A stretch of 64,000 nucleotides of DNA. Source: CAWIXB01 sp963839955. GTDB taxonomy: Bacteria > Actinomycetota > Actinomycetes > JACCUZ01. Numbering within the stretch: the stretch's first letter is position 1; each line of letters starts with the position of its first letter. Of the stretch, positions 25,261-34,199 are shown piece by piece. Where the stretch lies: NCBI GenBank assembly GCA_963839955.1, contig CAWIXB010000001.1:868001-932000 (forward strand). The letters run 5' to 3'. A program made the position numbers and the translations under genes. Below the pieces are notes generated by a model. That model searched no databases. It was not told the DNA's origin and saw nothing but the letters and a program-made list of their open reading frames with translations.

Positions 25261-27144
25261 TCAGCCCAGCAGGTCGTCGGCGAAGCACCAGCGCCACGCC
25301 TCTCCCGGCTCGAAGCTGCGCATCACCGGGTGCTGGGTCGAGCCGTAGTGGGCGTTCGCGTGGCGCTGCGGTGACGAGTCACAGCAGCCGACGTGACCGC
25401 AGCCAAGGCACAGCCGCAGGTGCACCCAGCGAGTGCCGTCCCTCAAGCACTCCTCGCAGCCTTCGGGTGTGTTCGGGCGCACGCCGGTCGGCGCATCCCG
25501 CAGGTGCTCGCAGCGGTGTGCTTGGTCGGCTCTGGCGATCAACTCGCGCTCCACCTCCTCGACTTTGTCCTCCAGCCGATCGAGCAGCGACTCCTCGGCG
25601 TCCAGCATGGTGAGCACGTCGCGCAGCACTTCGTCGTCGGCCTTGCCATTGTCGCGGGCCTCGAGGACGACGTCGCGCTCGGCCGCAAGCATCGCCACCC
25701 GGAGTCGGCGATACGTCTCACTCGGCGTCTCGCCGCTCTCACTACGGCGTCCGAGTCGTTCCCAGGCGGAGTCCGCGCGCGACCGGGTGCGTTCCCGGAG
25801 GCGGTCGATCACGTCAGGGTCGTCGTCCTCGGTCCGCAGCTCCTCCAGACGCGTCAGCCCGGCGCGAGTGGCCCGGGAGAGCAGGTTGGCCTCCTGGAGC
25901 GCGTCCTCGGCGGGGTCCGGACCGGGCAGGCCGAGCCGGCGTACCAGCGCCGGCAGCGTCGGCCCCTGGATCAGCAGCGTGCCCGCGACCACGGTGAACG
26001 CCGCAACCACGAGGACCTCACGGTGGGGCGTCTCCTCCGGAAGGATGAACGCGGCCGCCAGTGTCACCACTCCGCGCATCCCGGCCCACGACGCGAGCAC
26101 GGCGTTCGACCAGGGCCACGCGCGCGCACGCAGCGTCTGCGGACCTAACCGGTAGATCGCCGTTGCCCCCATCACCCACACGATCCGAGCAAGGATCGTC
26201 GTCAGCAGCACGACGGCACAGGTCAGCACGAGCCAGCCCGTGTCGAGGTCGCTGTCCGCTGCGTCCTCGAGCACCGCTGGCACCTGCAGCCCGATCAGCA
26301 GGAAGACCGCGTTCTCCAGGACGAACTGCACCGTCCGCCAGTTGGTCTGCTCCGCGAGCCGCGAGGACGCCGACTGGACGCGCGGCGCCTTGTGCCCCAG
26401 CAGCAGCCCGGTCACCACGACGGACAACACCCCGCTCGAGTGCACGGCCTCCGCCGACAGGTAGGCGATGAACGGAGCGATGAACGAGAGCGTCGTGTCG
26501 AGGACGGGGTCGGCCACCTGTTTGCGTACGGCGATCAGGCCCGTGGCGACCAGCAGGCCGATCAGGACGCCTCCCACCGTGGCGACCAGGAAGTCCAGCC
26601 CGACGCTCCACACGGTGACGCTGGCCGAGATCGCCGTGATCGCGGTGCGCAGCGAGACCAGGGCGGTCGCGTCGTTGAGCAGGCTCTCGCCCTCGAGGAT
26701 CGACACGATGCGTCGCGGCATGCCCACCCGGCGCGCGACAGTCGTCGCGGCGACCGCGTCCGGCGGCGCCACGACCGCGCCGAGCGCGAGTCCGGCCGCG
26801 AGCGGAAGGTCCGGGATGACCCACCAGGCGACAAGCCCGACCGTGACCGTCGTGAAGATCACCGCCCCGATGGACAGGATCGGGATGGCCTGGTTGTTGG
26901 CCCGCACGTCGACGAGCGACGTGCGCAGCGCCGCGGCGTAGAGCAGTGGAGGCAGCAGGCCGAAGAGGACGACGTCGGGGTCGAGGGAGTACTCCGGTAC
27001 GCCGGGGACCAGGGCGGCAGCGATCCCCACGACCACCAGCACGAGCGGTGCGGACAGACCGAGCCGCCGTGCCGCTCCGGCGATCACGGCGACGGCGACG
27101 ACCAGAGCGAGGATCTCGAAGGCGGGGCGCATCACCCCCATCAT
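25261..27144 (-). CDS. Na+/H+ antiporter fused to a C-terminal UBP-type zinc finger
   Basis: 627 residues. About 400 N-terminal residues form a CPA1 Na+/H+ exchanger with some twelve helices, including GAVVAPPDAVAATTVARRVGMPRRIVSILEGESLLNDATALV (transport Asp residues) and SWAGMRGVVTLAAAF. A coiled-coil-like charged region (about 430-535) follows. The last 90 residues are a UBP zinc finger: CEHLRDA, CEECLRDGTRWVHLRLCLGCGHVGCCDSS, HANAHYGSTQHPVMRSFEPGEAWRWC. In eukaryotes this finger binds ubiquitin C-termini; its partner here is unknown. ATGs at 27144, 27141 and 27132 are alternative starts. Confidence 0.9.
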   Translation of the reverse strand: MMGVMRPAFEILALVVAVAVIAGAARRLGLSAPLVLVVVGIAAALVPGVPEYSLDPDVVLFGLLPPLLYAAALRTSLVDVRANNQAIPILSIGAVIFTTVTVGLVAWWVIPDLPLAAGLALGAVVAPPDAVAATTVARRVGMPRRIVSILEGESLLNDATALVSLRTAITAISASVTVWSVGLDFLVATVGGVLIGLLVATGLIAVRKQVADPVLDTTLSFIAPFIAYLSAEAVHSSGVLSVVVTGLLLGHKAPRVQSASSRLAEQTNWRTVQFVLENAVFLLIGLQVPAVLEDAADSDLDTGWLVLTCAVVLLTTILARIVWVMGATAIYRLGPQTLRARAWPWSNAVLASWAGMRGVVTLAAAFILPEETPHREVLVVAAFTVVAGTLLIQGPTLPALVRRLGLPGPDPAEDALQEANLLSRATRAGLTRLEELRTEDDDPDVIDRLRERTRSRADSAWERLGRRSESGETPSETYRRLRVAMLAAERDVVLEARDNGKADDEVLRDVLTMLDAEESLLDRLEDKVEEVERELIARADQAHRCEHLRDAPTGVRPNTPEGCEECLRDGTRWVHLRLCLGCGHVGCCDSSPQRHANAHYGSTQHPVMRSFEPGEAWRWCFADDLLG

Positions 27145-27200
27145 CGCCGCCGGGCGGCGATCGATTCCCGAGCCCTGGTCTACCGGACTGTGCCGGTGCC

Positions 27201-28655
27201 CTACTCCGGCTCGTTGGCCGCGCCGCGGCCGACCGGGCCGCCGACCCGGAAGGGCTCCTCGAGCCCTGCGTACATCAGGTGCGCCACCAGCCCCTGTGCC
27301 GCGTGCGGCAGGTTGTGGCAGTGGTCCATCCAGATGCCCGGGTTGTCGGCGACGAACGCGATGTCGTAGTCCTGCCCGTTCGAGACGTCGAGCGAGTCGA
27401 CCCACCACGGGCTGCCGGTGGCCTTGACCCCGTCACGCGCGAGGACCACGGCGTGGTGCCCGTGCAGGTGCATGGGGTGTGCGTCGAGGCTGTGGTTCTC
27501 CAGGTGCATCGTGACGACGTCGCCCTCCTCGACGACGAACATCGGCACGTCGGGGAACAGGTGACCGTTGATCGACCACCACAGGCCCGGACGGCCGTCG
27601 ATGAACCCGGGGCGGCGCCCGACGGAGTACTTGAACTTCCGCGTGGCCGCGGCAGGGTCGAAGCCGAGCGGCGCAGGCGTGCCGTACGTCAGCAGGTCGA
27701 GCTTGTCGTCCGGCTGACTCACGACTGGTGCACCTGAGCCGAGGACCAGCGCGGTCGACCCGCCGAGCTCCACGCGCGCCGGAGCCGTGACCTCGATGTC
27801 GGCCCGACCGCCGGCGGTGAGCCGCACCGCCCGGTCGCGCACCGGTGTCGGCCCGTTCAGGTCGCGGCCGTCCACGGCCAGGAGCCGGTACGGCGAGCCG
27901 GACGTCCAGATCGAGGTGGCGCCGTTGTCGGTATTCACGACGCGCACCCGGACGATCGTGCCGTCCGGCGCGTCCACCGGGACATCACCGGTCTCTCCGT
28001 TGACGGTGGACGTCCCGCCGTAGACGTGCAGGACGGCGAGCTGGTCGCGCACCTCGGGCTCGGGGGCGCGGGGCGTGACCACGAGGGCGCCGAGCAGGCC
28101 GCCCTGCACCTGGGCGTGCGACACCTGGTGCGAGTGGTACCAGTAGGTGCCGGCGTCCTCGGCGACGAACCGGTAGAGGTGCTTCCCCCCGACTGGCACG
28201 GCGTCCTGGGTCACGCCCGCGACGCCGTCCTCGGCGTTGGGCACGTCGACCCCGTGCCAGTGCAACGTCACCCCGTCAGGAACCGACGCGTTGACCAGTG
28301 TCACCTCGACGAGCTGACCCTGCACGACGCGGATGGCCGGGCCGGGCGACGTCCCGTTGACGGTGTACCCGTCGACCGTCTCGCCCGAGGCGAGCTCGAA
28401 GCGCTCCTTGCGTGTGGTGAGCGTGACGCGTACGTCCGCCGGTCGCGTCGAATCCTCCTTGAGGTCCGCGACGCTGCGACCCATGAGGTCGTGGTGGGCC
28501 ATCGTCGTCGGGCCGCCGCCGTAGTCGGGGTAGCCCATGTCCATCACCGAGTAGGTCTCGGGCATCAGACTGGCTTGCCAGAACCACGCGATCGGAGCGA
28601 GCAGTGCAACGGTCGCGACGAGGGCGATGAGGAGTCGCCGTCGCTTCGGGGTCAA
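27201..28655 (-). CDS. Multicopper oxidase family protein
   Basis: 484 residues with a TTG start, one base after the upstream stop. Residues 7-27 form a membrane anchor or uncleaved signal. Copper ligands of all four motifs are present: LHWHGVDVP, YWYHSHQVSHAQVQGGLLG, AHPMHLHGHH and HCHNLPHAAQGL. Type 1 axial position appears to be Leu, typical of higher-potential sites. It should oxidise metal ions or phenols outside the membrane with reduction of O2 to water. No later ATG preserves the anchor, which supports TTG. It is probably co-transcribed with the small membrane protein upstream. Confidence 0.9.
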   Translation of the reverse strand: MTPKRRRLLIALVATVALLAPIAWFWQASLMPETYSVMDMGYPDYGGGPTTMAHHDLMGRSVADLKEDSTRPADVRVTLTTRKERFELASGETVDGYTVNGTSPGPAIRVVQGQLVEVTLVNASVPDGVTLHWHGVDVPNAEDGVAGVTQDAVPVGGKHLYRFVAEDAGTYWYHSHQVSHAQVQGGLLGALVVTPRAPEPEVRDQLAVLHVYGGTSTVNGETGDVPVDAPDGTIVRVRVVNTDNGATSIWTSGSPYRLLAVDGRDLNGPTPVRDRAVRLTAGGRADIEVTAPARVELGGSTALVLGSGAPVVSQPDDKLDLLTYGTPAPLGFDPAAATRKFKYSVGRRPGFIDGRPGLWWSINGHLFPDVPMFVVEEGDVVTMHLENHSLDAHPMHLHGHHAVVLARDGVKATGSPWWVDSLDVSNGQDYDIAFVADNPGIWMDHCHNLPHAAQGLVAHLMYAGLEEPFRVGGPVGRGAANEPE

Positions 28656-28656
28656 G

Positions 28657-29112
28657 CTAGACGGCCACCGAGGACTGCGGTGTCTCCTGCACGACCGACG
28701 CGCTGCGAGCGGCCATGATTGCCGACGCCAGGATGCCGAAGGCGTTCAGCGCGTGCAGCACGACGACGAACGGCACGCTGTGCGAGAAGATCCCCAGGAA
28801 CACCTGCAGGACGATCAGGCCGACGATGACCAGGGCCTGGCGCACGCCAGCGGGCACTTTGGCGAAGAACGACACGATGAGCAGGAGCAGCGCGAGGAGC
28901 GGAATGACCATCATCCCGTTGATGCCGTGGGTGATGAAGCCGCCGACGCCGGGAAAGTCCACCGTGTCGCTGTCCAACACCTGCTTGTTGAGCACGCCGC
29001 CGTCCTCATTGATCCAGTGGCCGAGCCCGGCGAGCGCGTAGGCGATGGCCATCGCCTGGATCACCACCTCGATGGCGATCAAGTAGGCGAGAATTCGATA
29101 TGCCGAACGCAT
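28657..29112 (-). CDS. Four-helix membrane protein upstream of the multicopper oxidase
   Basis: 151 residues with membrane segments at about 8-30, 65-85, 92-112 and 118-138. Conserved-looking histidines occur in FITHGINGMMVIP, IFSHSVPFVVVLHALNAFGI and near the first helix. This resembles DUF6220-type proteins, and a haem or quinone site is conceivable but not shown. It stops one base before the oxidase TTG start, so an electron-transfer or assembly link with the oxidase is a reasonable inference. Confidence 0.65.
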   Translation of the reverse strand: MRSAYRILAYLIAIEVVIQAMAIAYALAGLGHWINEDGGVLNKQVLDSDTVDFPGVGGFITHGINGMMVIPLLALLLLIVSFFAKVPAGVRQALVIVGLIVLQVFLGIFSHSVPFVVVLHALNAFGILASAIMAARSASVVQETPQSSVAV

Positions 29113-29276
29113 CTCATAACCCCCTGCTCAGACGCCCGACGGGTCCCTCCCGGCGGATCTGCCACACCGCCGGAATCATAGGCCCCAGAGCGGCCAGGAT
29201 CAGGGAGTTTTGCGGTCTGGATCTCAAGATCGTGAGTTGTGCTGGTTGCGGTCGGTGCAATCCGCTCTCAGCCCAC

Positions 29277-30242
29277 TCAGGCGGACTTGCGAGCCTTCTT
29301 CTCCGCGGTCTTCTTGGCCGCCTTCTTGGCCGTCTTCTTCGCGCCCGCCTTCTTGGCGGTGGTCTTCTTCGCGGTGGTCTTCTTGGCGGCTGACTTCTTG
29401 TCGGCCTTGGCCGCCGCCTTCTTCGCCGACCCCCCGGTTCCGGACCCAGCGGAGCCACCCTCTCCGCGGCGGGTCTTCGCCTCGGCCACGCTGCGCCGCA
29501 GCGCATCCATCAGGTCGACCACCTGGCCGCCCTCGGGCGCCTCCTCGACCGGCACCTGCACCTCGAGCCCTTCGGCCTTCGCCTCGATGACCTTCTCGAG
29601 CGCCTGGCGGTAGTCGTCGGTGAACTCCTCCGGCTCGAAGTCCCCGGACAGGGCGGCGATGTAGGACTCGGCCATCGCCAGCTCCTGCGGGCGCACCGAC
29701 ACCTCGTCGTCGAGGAAGCCGAAGCGCGGCTCGCGCACCTCGTCGGGCCAGAGGAGGGTCTGCAGGACCAGGACCCCGTCCTTGGGTCGCAGCATCGCGA
29801 GCCGTTCGCGCTGGCGCAGCGCCACCTTGACGATGGCCACCCGCTCTGCCTTCTCGAGCGAGTCGCGCAACAGCACGTAGGGCTTGGAGTCGGCGCCGGT
29901 CGGGTCGCAGTAGTAGGCCTTGCCCAGCTGCACGGCGTCGACCTCGGACGCGAGCACGAAGTTGAGCACCTCGACCGCGCGCGAGCTGGAGATCGGCAGG
30001 TTGGCGAAGTCCTCGTCGTCGAGGATGACCATCTGCCCGTCCGGCATCTCGTAGCCCTTCGCGATGTCGGCGTAGGCCACCTCCTCGCCGTCGACGGAGC
30101 AGACGCGCTTGTAGCGGATGCGCCCGCCGTCTTCTCGGTGCACCTGGCGGAAGGAGATGTCCTTCTCCTCCGTGGCGCTGTAGAGCCGGACCGGGATGGA
30201 CACCAGGCCGAAGGAGATCGCGCCCTTCCAGATGCTCTGCAT
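29277..30242 (-). CDS. ku: Ku protein (non-homologous end joining)
   Basis: 321 residues from MQSIWKGAISFGLVSIPVRLYSAT; a GTG two codons upstream (30248) is also possible. The Ku core spans residues 1-255 with the typical FRQVHREDGGRIRYKRVC, LPISSSRAVEVLNFV and EEFTDDYRQALEKVIEAK elements. The last 60 residues are a Lys/Ala repeat tail (AKKTTAKKTTAKKAGAKK), as in extended actinobacterial Ku that binds DNA without free ends. It should form a homodimeric ring on double-strand breaks and recruit LigD. No ligD is in this window. Confidence 0.95.
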   Translation of the reverse strand: MQSIWKGAISFGLVSIPVRLYSATEEKDISFRQVHREDGGRIRYKRVCSVDGEEVAYADIAKGYEMPDGQMVILDDEDFANLPISSSRAVEVLNFVLASEVDAVQLGKAYYCDPTGADSKPYVLLRDSLEKAERVAIVKVALRQRERLAMLRPKDGVLVLQTLLWPDEVREPRFGFLDDEVSVRPQELAMAESYIAALSGDFEPEEFTDDYRQALEKVIEAKAEGLEVQVPVEEAPEGGQVVDLMDALRRSVAEAKTRRGEGGSAGSGTGGSAKKAAAKADKKSAAKKTTAKKTTAKKAGAKKTAKKAAKKTAEKKARKSA

Positions 30243-30397
30243 GCGCACATAGTGTCCCGTGAGGGCGCTTTCACGCCAGATTTTCTCTCCGCATCCGACA
30301 CACCGCCCCGCTTGCGCCGGATTGTCGACTCCCCGTGGCACCGTCGGTACGAGACAGCCACCCGCGATCGGCGGGTGCCGAGCGGTGAGGAGGACTC

Positions 30398-30586
30398 GTG
30401 CCGGCCGCTTTCGAGACGACATCGCGCTGGTGCAGCATCTGCCTCAGTGACGTCGAGTTCGAGCAGCTCTCGTGCCCGGACGGCCACGGCGAGGAGTGCC
30501 CCGAATGGGTGTGCCTCCGCTGCAGCACGGCCGTGGTGGTCGCGTTCAGTGCCGACTCCCCGGAGCACGCCGTTCACGTGGCGTAA
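30398..30586 (+). CDS. Six-cysteine small zinc-ribbon-like protein
   Basis: 62 residues from a GTG preceded by a strong GAGGAGGA site six bases away. Cysteines are WCSIC, LSCPDG, EECPEWVCLRC, arranged so that two CxxC knuckles could bind zinc. It diverges from ku. Downstream, a membrane-protein gene begins 48 bases later. I know no function, but the strong ribosome site and conserved-looking cysteine layout support a real gene. Confidence 0.7.
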   Translation: MPAAFETTSRWCSICLSDVEFEQLSCPDGHGEECPEWVCLRCSTAVVVAFSADSPEHAVHVA

Positions 30587-30634
30587 CCCTCGGGCAGCCG
30601 CGACCCGCTCGACGGCTTTGCCATACTCACTGCG

Positions 30635-31429
30635 GTGAGCGCCGAGGTGATCGTCCCGGTCGAGGCCGGGACAGCGCCGTCGGAGGCCGTACGCCGCGGC
30701 GTTGGTCGCCACCGCGATTCCGATGTCGGCCTTCGGCCGAACGCAGTCATCATCGCCACGACCCTGGTCTGGGTGCCGCTGGTCCTGGTGCTCGACAGCG
30801 TGGCCACGCTCGGCTGGCAGCGGGTGCTCGGCGCCGGCACCTGGGTGCTGCTGCTCGCGCTGCTGCGGGGTGAGTCACCGCTCGCCAGGGCCCAGGTCGC
30901 GGTGGTCGTGGTCTTCGCGACGGTGGTCGAGTACACGTTCTCGCCGCTGCTCGAGGTCTACGTCTACCGCCTCGACAACGTGCCCGCGTTCGTCCCGCCC
31001 GGCCACGGCATGGTCTACCTCTGCGCGCTCGCGGCCGGCCGCACGGTTCTCGTGCGCACTCACCTGGCCACGCTGGTTCCGGTGACGGTGGCACTGTGCG
31101 GCGCGTACGCCGGCTGGGGTCTGTTCGTCTCCGACCGGACCGACGTGCTCGGTGCCTTCTGGTTCGGGTGCCTGCTGGGGTTCCTCCGGTGGGGCAGGTC
31201 GCGCGGACTCTATGTGGGCGCGTTCGTGGTGGTCACCTACCTCGAGATCCTCGGCACCTGGATCGGCACCTGGGAGTGGGCGACGCACGACCCGACGGGT
31301 CTGGTGGCGATCGGCAACCCGCCGTCCGGGGCCGCCGGTGGCTACGGCTGGTTCGACCTGGCCGCGCTGCTGGCCGCACCCGCCTTGCTCACCGGCGTAC
31401 GCCGGCTCCGCGGCCATCGCGGCCGCTGA
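30635..31429 (+). CDS. Multi-pass membrane protein of unknown function
   Basis: 264 residues from a GTG. About seven hydrophobic segments cover residues 37-255. Conserved-looking polar residues in membrane context include VVEYTFSPLLEVYVYRLDNVPAFVPPGHGMVYLCAL and LEILGTWIGTWEWATHDPTGLVAIGNPPSGAAGGYGWFDLAA. The first of these (His in PPGHGM) looks like a possible active site. It is not a family I can name. It probably forms a unit with the small zinc-ribbon gene. Confidence 0.65.
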   Translation: MSAEVIVPVEAGTAPSEAVRRGVGRHRDSDVGLRPNAVIIATTLVWVPLVLVLDSVATLGWQRVLGAGTWVLLLALLRGESPLARAQVAVVVVFATVVEYTFSPLLEVYVYRLDNVPAFVPPGHGMVYLCALAAGRTVLVRTHLATLVPVTVALCGAYAGWGLFVSDRTDVLGAFWFGCLLGFLRWGRSRGLYVGAFVVVTYLEILGTWIGTWEWATHDPTGLVAIGNPPSGAAGGYGWFDLAALLAAPALLTGVRRLRGHRGR

Positions 31430-31481
31430 CCGCCCAAGAACTGCTTGACAGTCGCGGCGCAGCTGGCTCATACTCCCCAAC

Positions 31482-32069
31482 ATGTCTTTGGCAGTAGACG
31501 ACCCCGACCCGCGCGCGAGCCTGCGGGCGATGGCTCACCCGCTGCGACTGCAGCTCCTGTCGCTGCTGACCGGGGCGGCCCTGTCCGCCGCCGAGGTGGC
31601 CCGCGAGCTCGACCTGACGCACGCGAACGCGAGCTACCACCTGCGTCAGCTGCTCGCCGCCGGACTGATCGTGGTGGAGGGGGAGGAGTCGATCAGGGGC
31701 GGCCGGGCCAAGCGCTATCGCTACGTCGGCCACCGGGCCGGCGCGGAGAGCCGCTTTCCCAAGGACCCGGCGAGCCGGCTGGCGACGTGGGCGGCCGCGT
31801 CCGACGAGCTGGTCCGTCGTGCGCACCGCCAGCAGAGCGGGCCCCGGCAGCTCCTGGTCGATGCCGAGCTGTGGGTCGACGTCGACGAGTGGGACTCGTT
31901 CGTGAGCCAGGTCCGCGAGGCCGGCCGGCGACTGCACGACGCCGCGCGCCCTCCGCGTGCACCGGGGACGACGCGGATCAGCGCCACCCTGGCGATATTC
32001 GAGATGGCGCCGGAGAAGGACAGTCGCACCACCTACGACAGTGGCGCCACCAAGCGCGGGAAGTCGTGA
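31482..32069 (+). CDS. ArsR-like winged-helix regulator
   Basis: 195 residues. The winged helix is at about residues 12-80: RAMAHPLRLQLLSLLTGAALSAAEVARELDLTHANASYHLRQL followed by the wing EGEESIRGGRAKRYRYV. The helix LTHANASYHLRQL is the recognition helix. No cysteine metal site is seen, so it does not look like a metal sensor. It overlaps the MFS gene by four bases (GTGA) and probably regulates that exporter. Confidence 0.87.
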   Translation: MSLAVDDPDPRASLRAMAHPLRLQLLSLLTGAALSAAEVARELDLTHANASYHLRQLLAAGLIVVEGEESIRGGRAKRYRYVGHRAGAESRFPKDPASRLATWAAASDELVRRAHRQQSGPRQLLVDAELWVDVDEWDSFVSQVREAGRRLHDAARPPRAPGTTRISATLAIFEMAPEKDSRTTYDSGATKRGKS

Positions 32070-33325
32070 GCCACGGTTCTGCTCTCGCGCCGCTGTCGTC
32101 GGTGCCGTTCCGTTTCCTGCTGGCCGGGCGGCTCGTCGCGACGACAGGCAACGCCATCGCGCCGATCGCGTTGGCGTTCGCGGTGCTCGACCTCGGCGGG
32201 TCGGCGAGCGAACTGGGACTCGTGCTCGCGTCGCGCACCGTCCCCATGGTCGTGCTGGTGCTCTTTGGCGGCGTCGTGGCCGACCGGCTCCCACGCCATC
32301 TGGTGGTCGTGGCTGCCAACTCGGTCAGCGCCGGAACCCAGGCCGTGGTCGCCGTGCTGCTCTTCACCGGCTCGGCCGACATCGTCACGCTGGCCGCCCT
32401 CGAAGCGGTCAACGGCGCCTCGACGGCCTTTCTCTATCCCGCTGCTTCCGGGCTGACGCCGCAGACCGTGCCGGCGAGCCAGCTGCAACCGGCCAACGCG
32501 CTCCTCCGGCTGGCGCACAACGCCGCGATGGTCACCGGGTCGGCGGGCGGCGGCATCCTGGTGGCCGCGGTCGGCAGCTCATGGGCGTTCGCCGCCGACG
32601 CCATGCTGTACGCCGTCGGCGCCGTGCTGCTCGCGTGCCTGCGGCTCCCGCGCCGAGCGACGGTCGCGACGACCGACGTACTGCACGAGCTCCGCGACGG
32701 CTGGCACGAGTTCCGCAGCCGCACCTGGCTCTGGGTCATCGTCGTGCAGTTCTCGCTCGTCAACGCGGGGCTGGCCTGCGCCTTCGCCACCCTCGGCCCG
32801 GTCGTGGCCGACCAGTCCGTCGGTCGTGCGGTGTGGGGTCTGGTGCTCGCCGCGCAGACCCTGGGCATGGTCGTGGGCGGTCTGCTGGCGCTGCGAGCAC
32901 GGTGGTCACGTCCGCTGTTCGCCGGCACCGCGGCGGTGCTGCTCACCGCGCCGGTGTTGTTCGTGCTCGGTCTCGGTCCGCAGACCCACCTGCTGTTGCT
33001 CGCGGCCTTCGTCGGCGGCGTCGGCATGGAGACCTTCGCCATCGCGTGGGACGTGTCGGTGCAGTCGAGCGTGCCGGCCGAGCGGCTCAGCCGGGTCTAC
33101 GCCTACGACTGGTTCGGCTCGCTGGTCTTCATCCCCGTGGGGCAAGCCGCGGCGGGCCCGCTCTCCGCGGCCGTCGGCGTCGACGCGACCATCGTCGGCG
33201 CAGGTGTGCTGCTGGTCGTCTGCACCGTGGGCGCGCTCTGCGTGCGAAGCGTCCGCACCCTGCAGCGGGTCGAGCCGCTCGACTCGGAGCAGGTCAGTCG
33301 GGCACCGGTGAGCTCTCGGGTGTGA
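32066..33325 (+). CDS. MFS transporter (EntS/MFS_3-like exporter)
   Basis: 419 residues from a GTG, with twelve expected helices. The N-terminus FRFLLAGRLVATTGNAIAPIALAFAVLDLGGSASELGLVLASRTVPMVVLVLFGGVVADRLPRHLVV contains the loop 2-3 MFS signature GGVVADRLPR. It belongs near the enterobactin-exporter-like MFS_3 group, which exports siderophores or drugs. Paired with the ArsR-like gene, it probably gives inducible efflux. Its end overlaps the convergent hisN gene by 32 bases. Confidence 0.87.
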   Translation: MSHGSALAPLSSVPFRFLLAGRLVATTGNAIAPIALAFAVLDLGGSASELGLVLASRTVPMVVLVLFGGVVADRLPRHLVVVAANSVSAGTQAVVAVLLFTGSADIVTLAALEAVNGASTAFLYPAASGLTPQTVPASQLQPANALLRLAHNAAMVTGSAGGGILVAAVGSSWAFAADAMLYAVGAVLLACLRLPRRATVATTDVLHELRDGWHEFRSRTWLWVIVVQFSLVNAGLACAFATLGPVVADQSVGRAVWGLVLAAQTLGMVVGGLLALRARWSRPLFAGTAAVLLTAPVLFVLGLGPQTHLLLLAAFVGGVGMETFAIAWDVSVQSSVPAERLSRVYAYDWFGSLVFIPVGQAAAGPLSAAVGVDATIVGAGVLLVVCTVGALCVRSVRTLQRVEPLDSEQVSRAPVSSRV

Positions 33326-34097
33326 GCCGGGTGAGCACCTCGTCGTGCAGGTGGCCGTTGGTTGCCACCGCGCTGCCGCCTCCCGGCCCCGGCAGCCCGG
33401 CCAGGTCGGTGAAACGGCCGCCTGCCTCGGACACCACGATCGCCGGTGCCGCCAGGTCGTGCAGTTTGACCTCCGGCTCGCAGGCGATGTCCACGGCGCC
33501 CTCCGCAACCAGGACGTAGGACCAGAAGTCGCCATATGCCCGGGTGCGCCACACGTCGCGGGTCAGGTCGAGGAAGGGTGCCTCGCGACCGCTTGCGGAC
33601 CAGCCGGTGAGGCTCGAGAACGACAGGGACGCGTCGGCCAGCGTTTTCACGTCCGACACCTGCATGCGCGTCGCGGACGTCAGGCTCCTGCCGGTGTAGG
33701 CACCCGAGCCGACCGCCGCCCACCATCGCCGGTTGAGCGCGGGCGCGGACACGACGCCCGCGACGACGTCGTCCCCGTCCATGAGTGCGATCAACGTCGC
33801 CCACACGGGGACGCCGCGCACGAAGCTCTTGGTCCCGTCAATCGGGTCGATGATCCAGCGTCGAGGCCCGTAGCCGCTGTCCCCCATCTCCTCGCCGGTG
33901 ACCGCGTCTCGGGGACGGGCGCGCTTGAGGGTGGCGCGGATGGCCTCCTCAGCGCCTCGATCGGCGTCGGTCACGGGCGTGAGATCGGGTTTGGTCTCGA
34001 CCCTGAGGTCGAGCGCGCGGAAGCGAGCGAGGGTCGAGGAGTCGGCCGCGTCGGCGAGAACGTGGGCGAGGCGGAGGTCGTCGGAGTAGCCCGGCAT
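33294..34097 (-). CDS. hisN: Histidinol-phosphatase / inositol monophosphatase family
   Basis: 267 residues. Metal-binding motifs are TGEEMG (Glu), WIIDPIDGTKSFVRGVPVWATLIAL (Asp-Pro-Ile-Asp-Gly-Thr) and the C-terminal EPEVKLHDLAAPAIVVSEAGG (Asp), which is characteristic of the actinobacterial HisN branch. It should remove phosphate from L-histidinol phosphate in histidine synthesis. The inositol monophosphatase assignment is the alternative. It converges with the MFS gene. Confidence 0.85.
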   Translation of the reverse strand: MPGYSDDLRLAHVLADAADSSTLARFRALDLRVETKPDLTPVTDADRGAEEAIRATLKRARPRDAVTGEEMGDSGYGPRRWIIDPIDGTKSFVRGVPVWATLIALMDGDDVVAGVVSAPALNRRWWAAVGSGAYTGRSLTSATRMQVSDVKTLADASLSFSSLTGWSASGREAPFLDLTRDVWRTRAYGDFWSYVLVAEGAVDIACEPEVKLHDLAAPAIVVSEAGGRFTDLAGLPGPGGGSAVATNGHLHDEVLTRLTPESSPVPD

Positions 34098-34199
34098 GTA
34101 ACGAACCGTACAAGTCCCTGGCCGGACGACCGACCGCGACGCATACTTGCAGTTACACGGGGACGACTCTCCGCGCCGTCACTAGCCCAAGGGGGCAAC

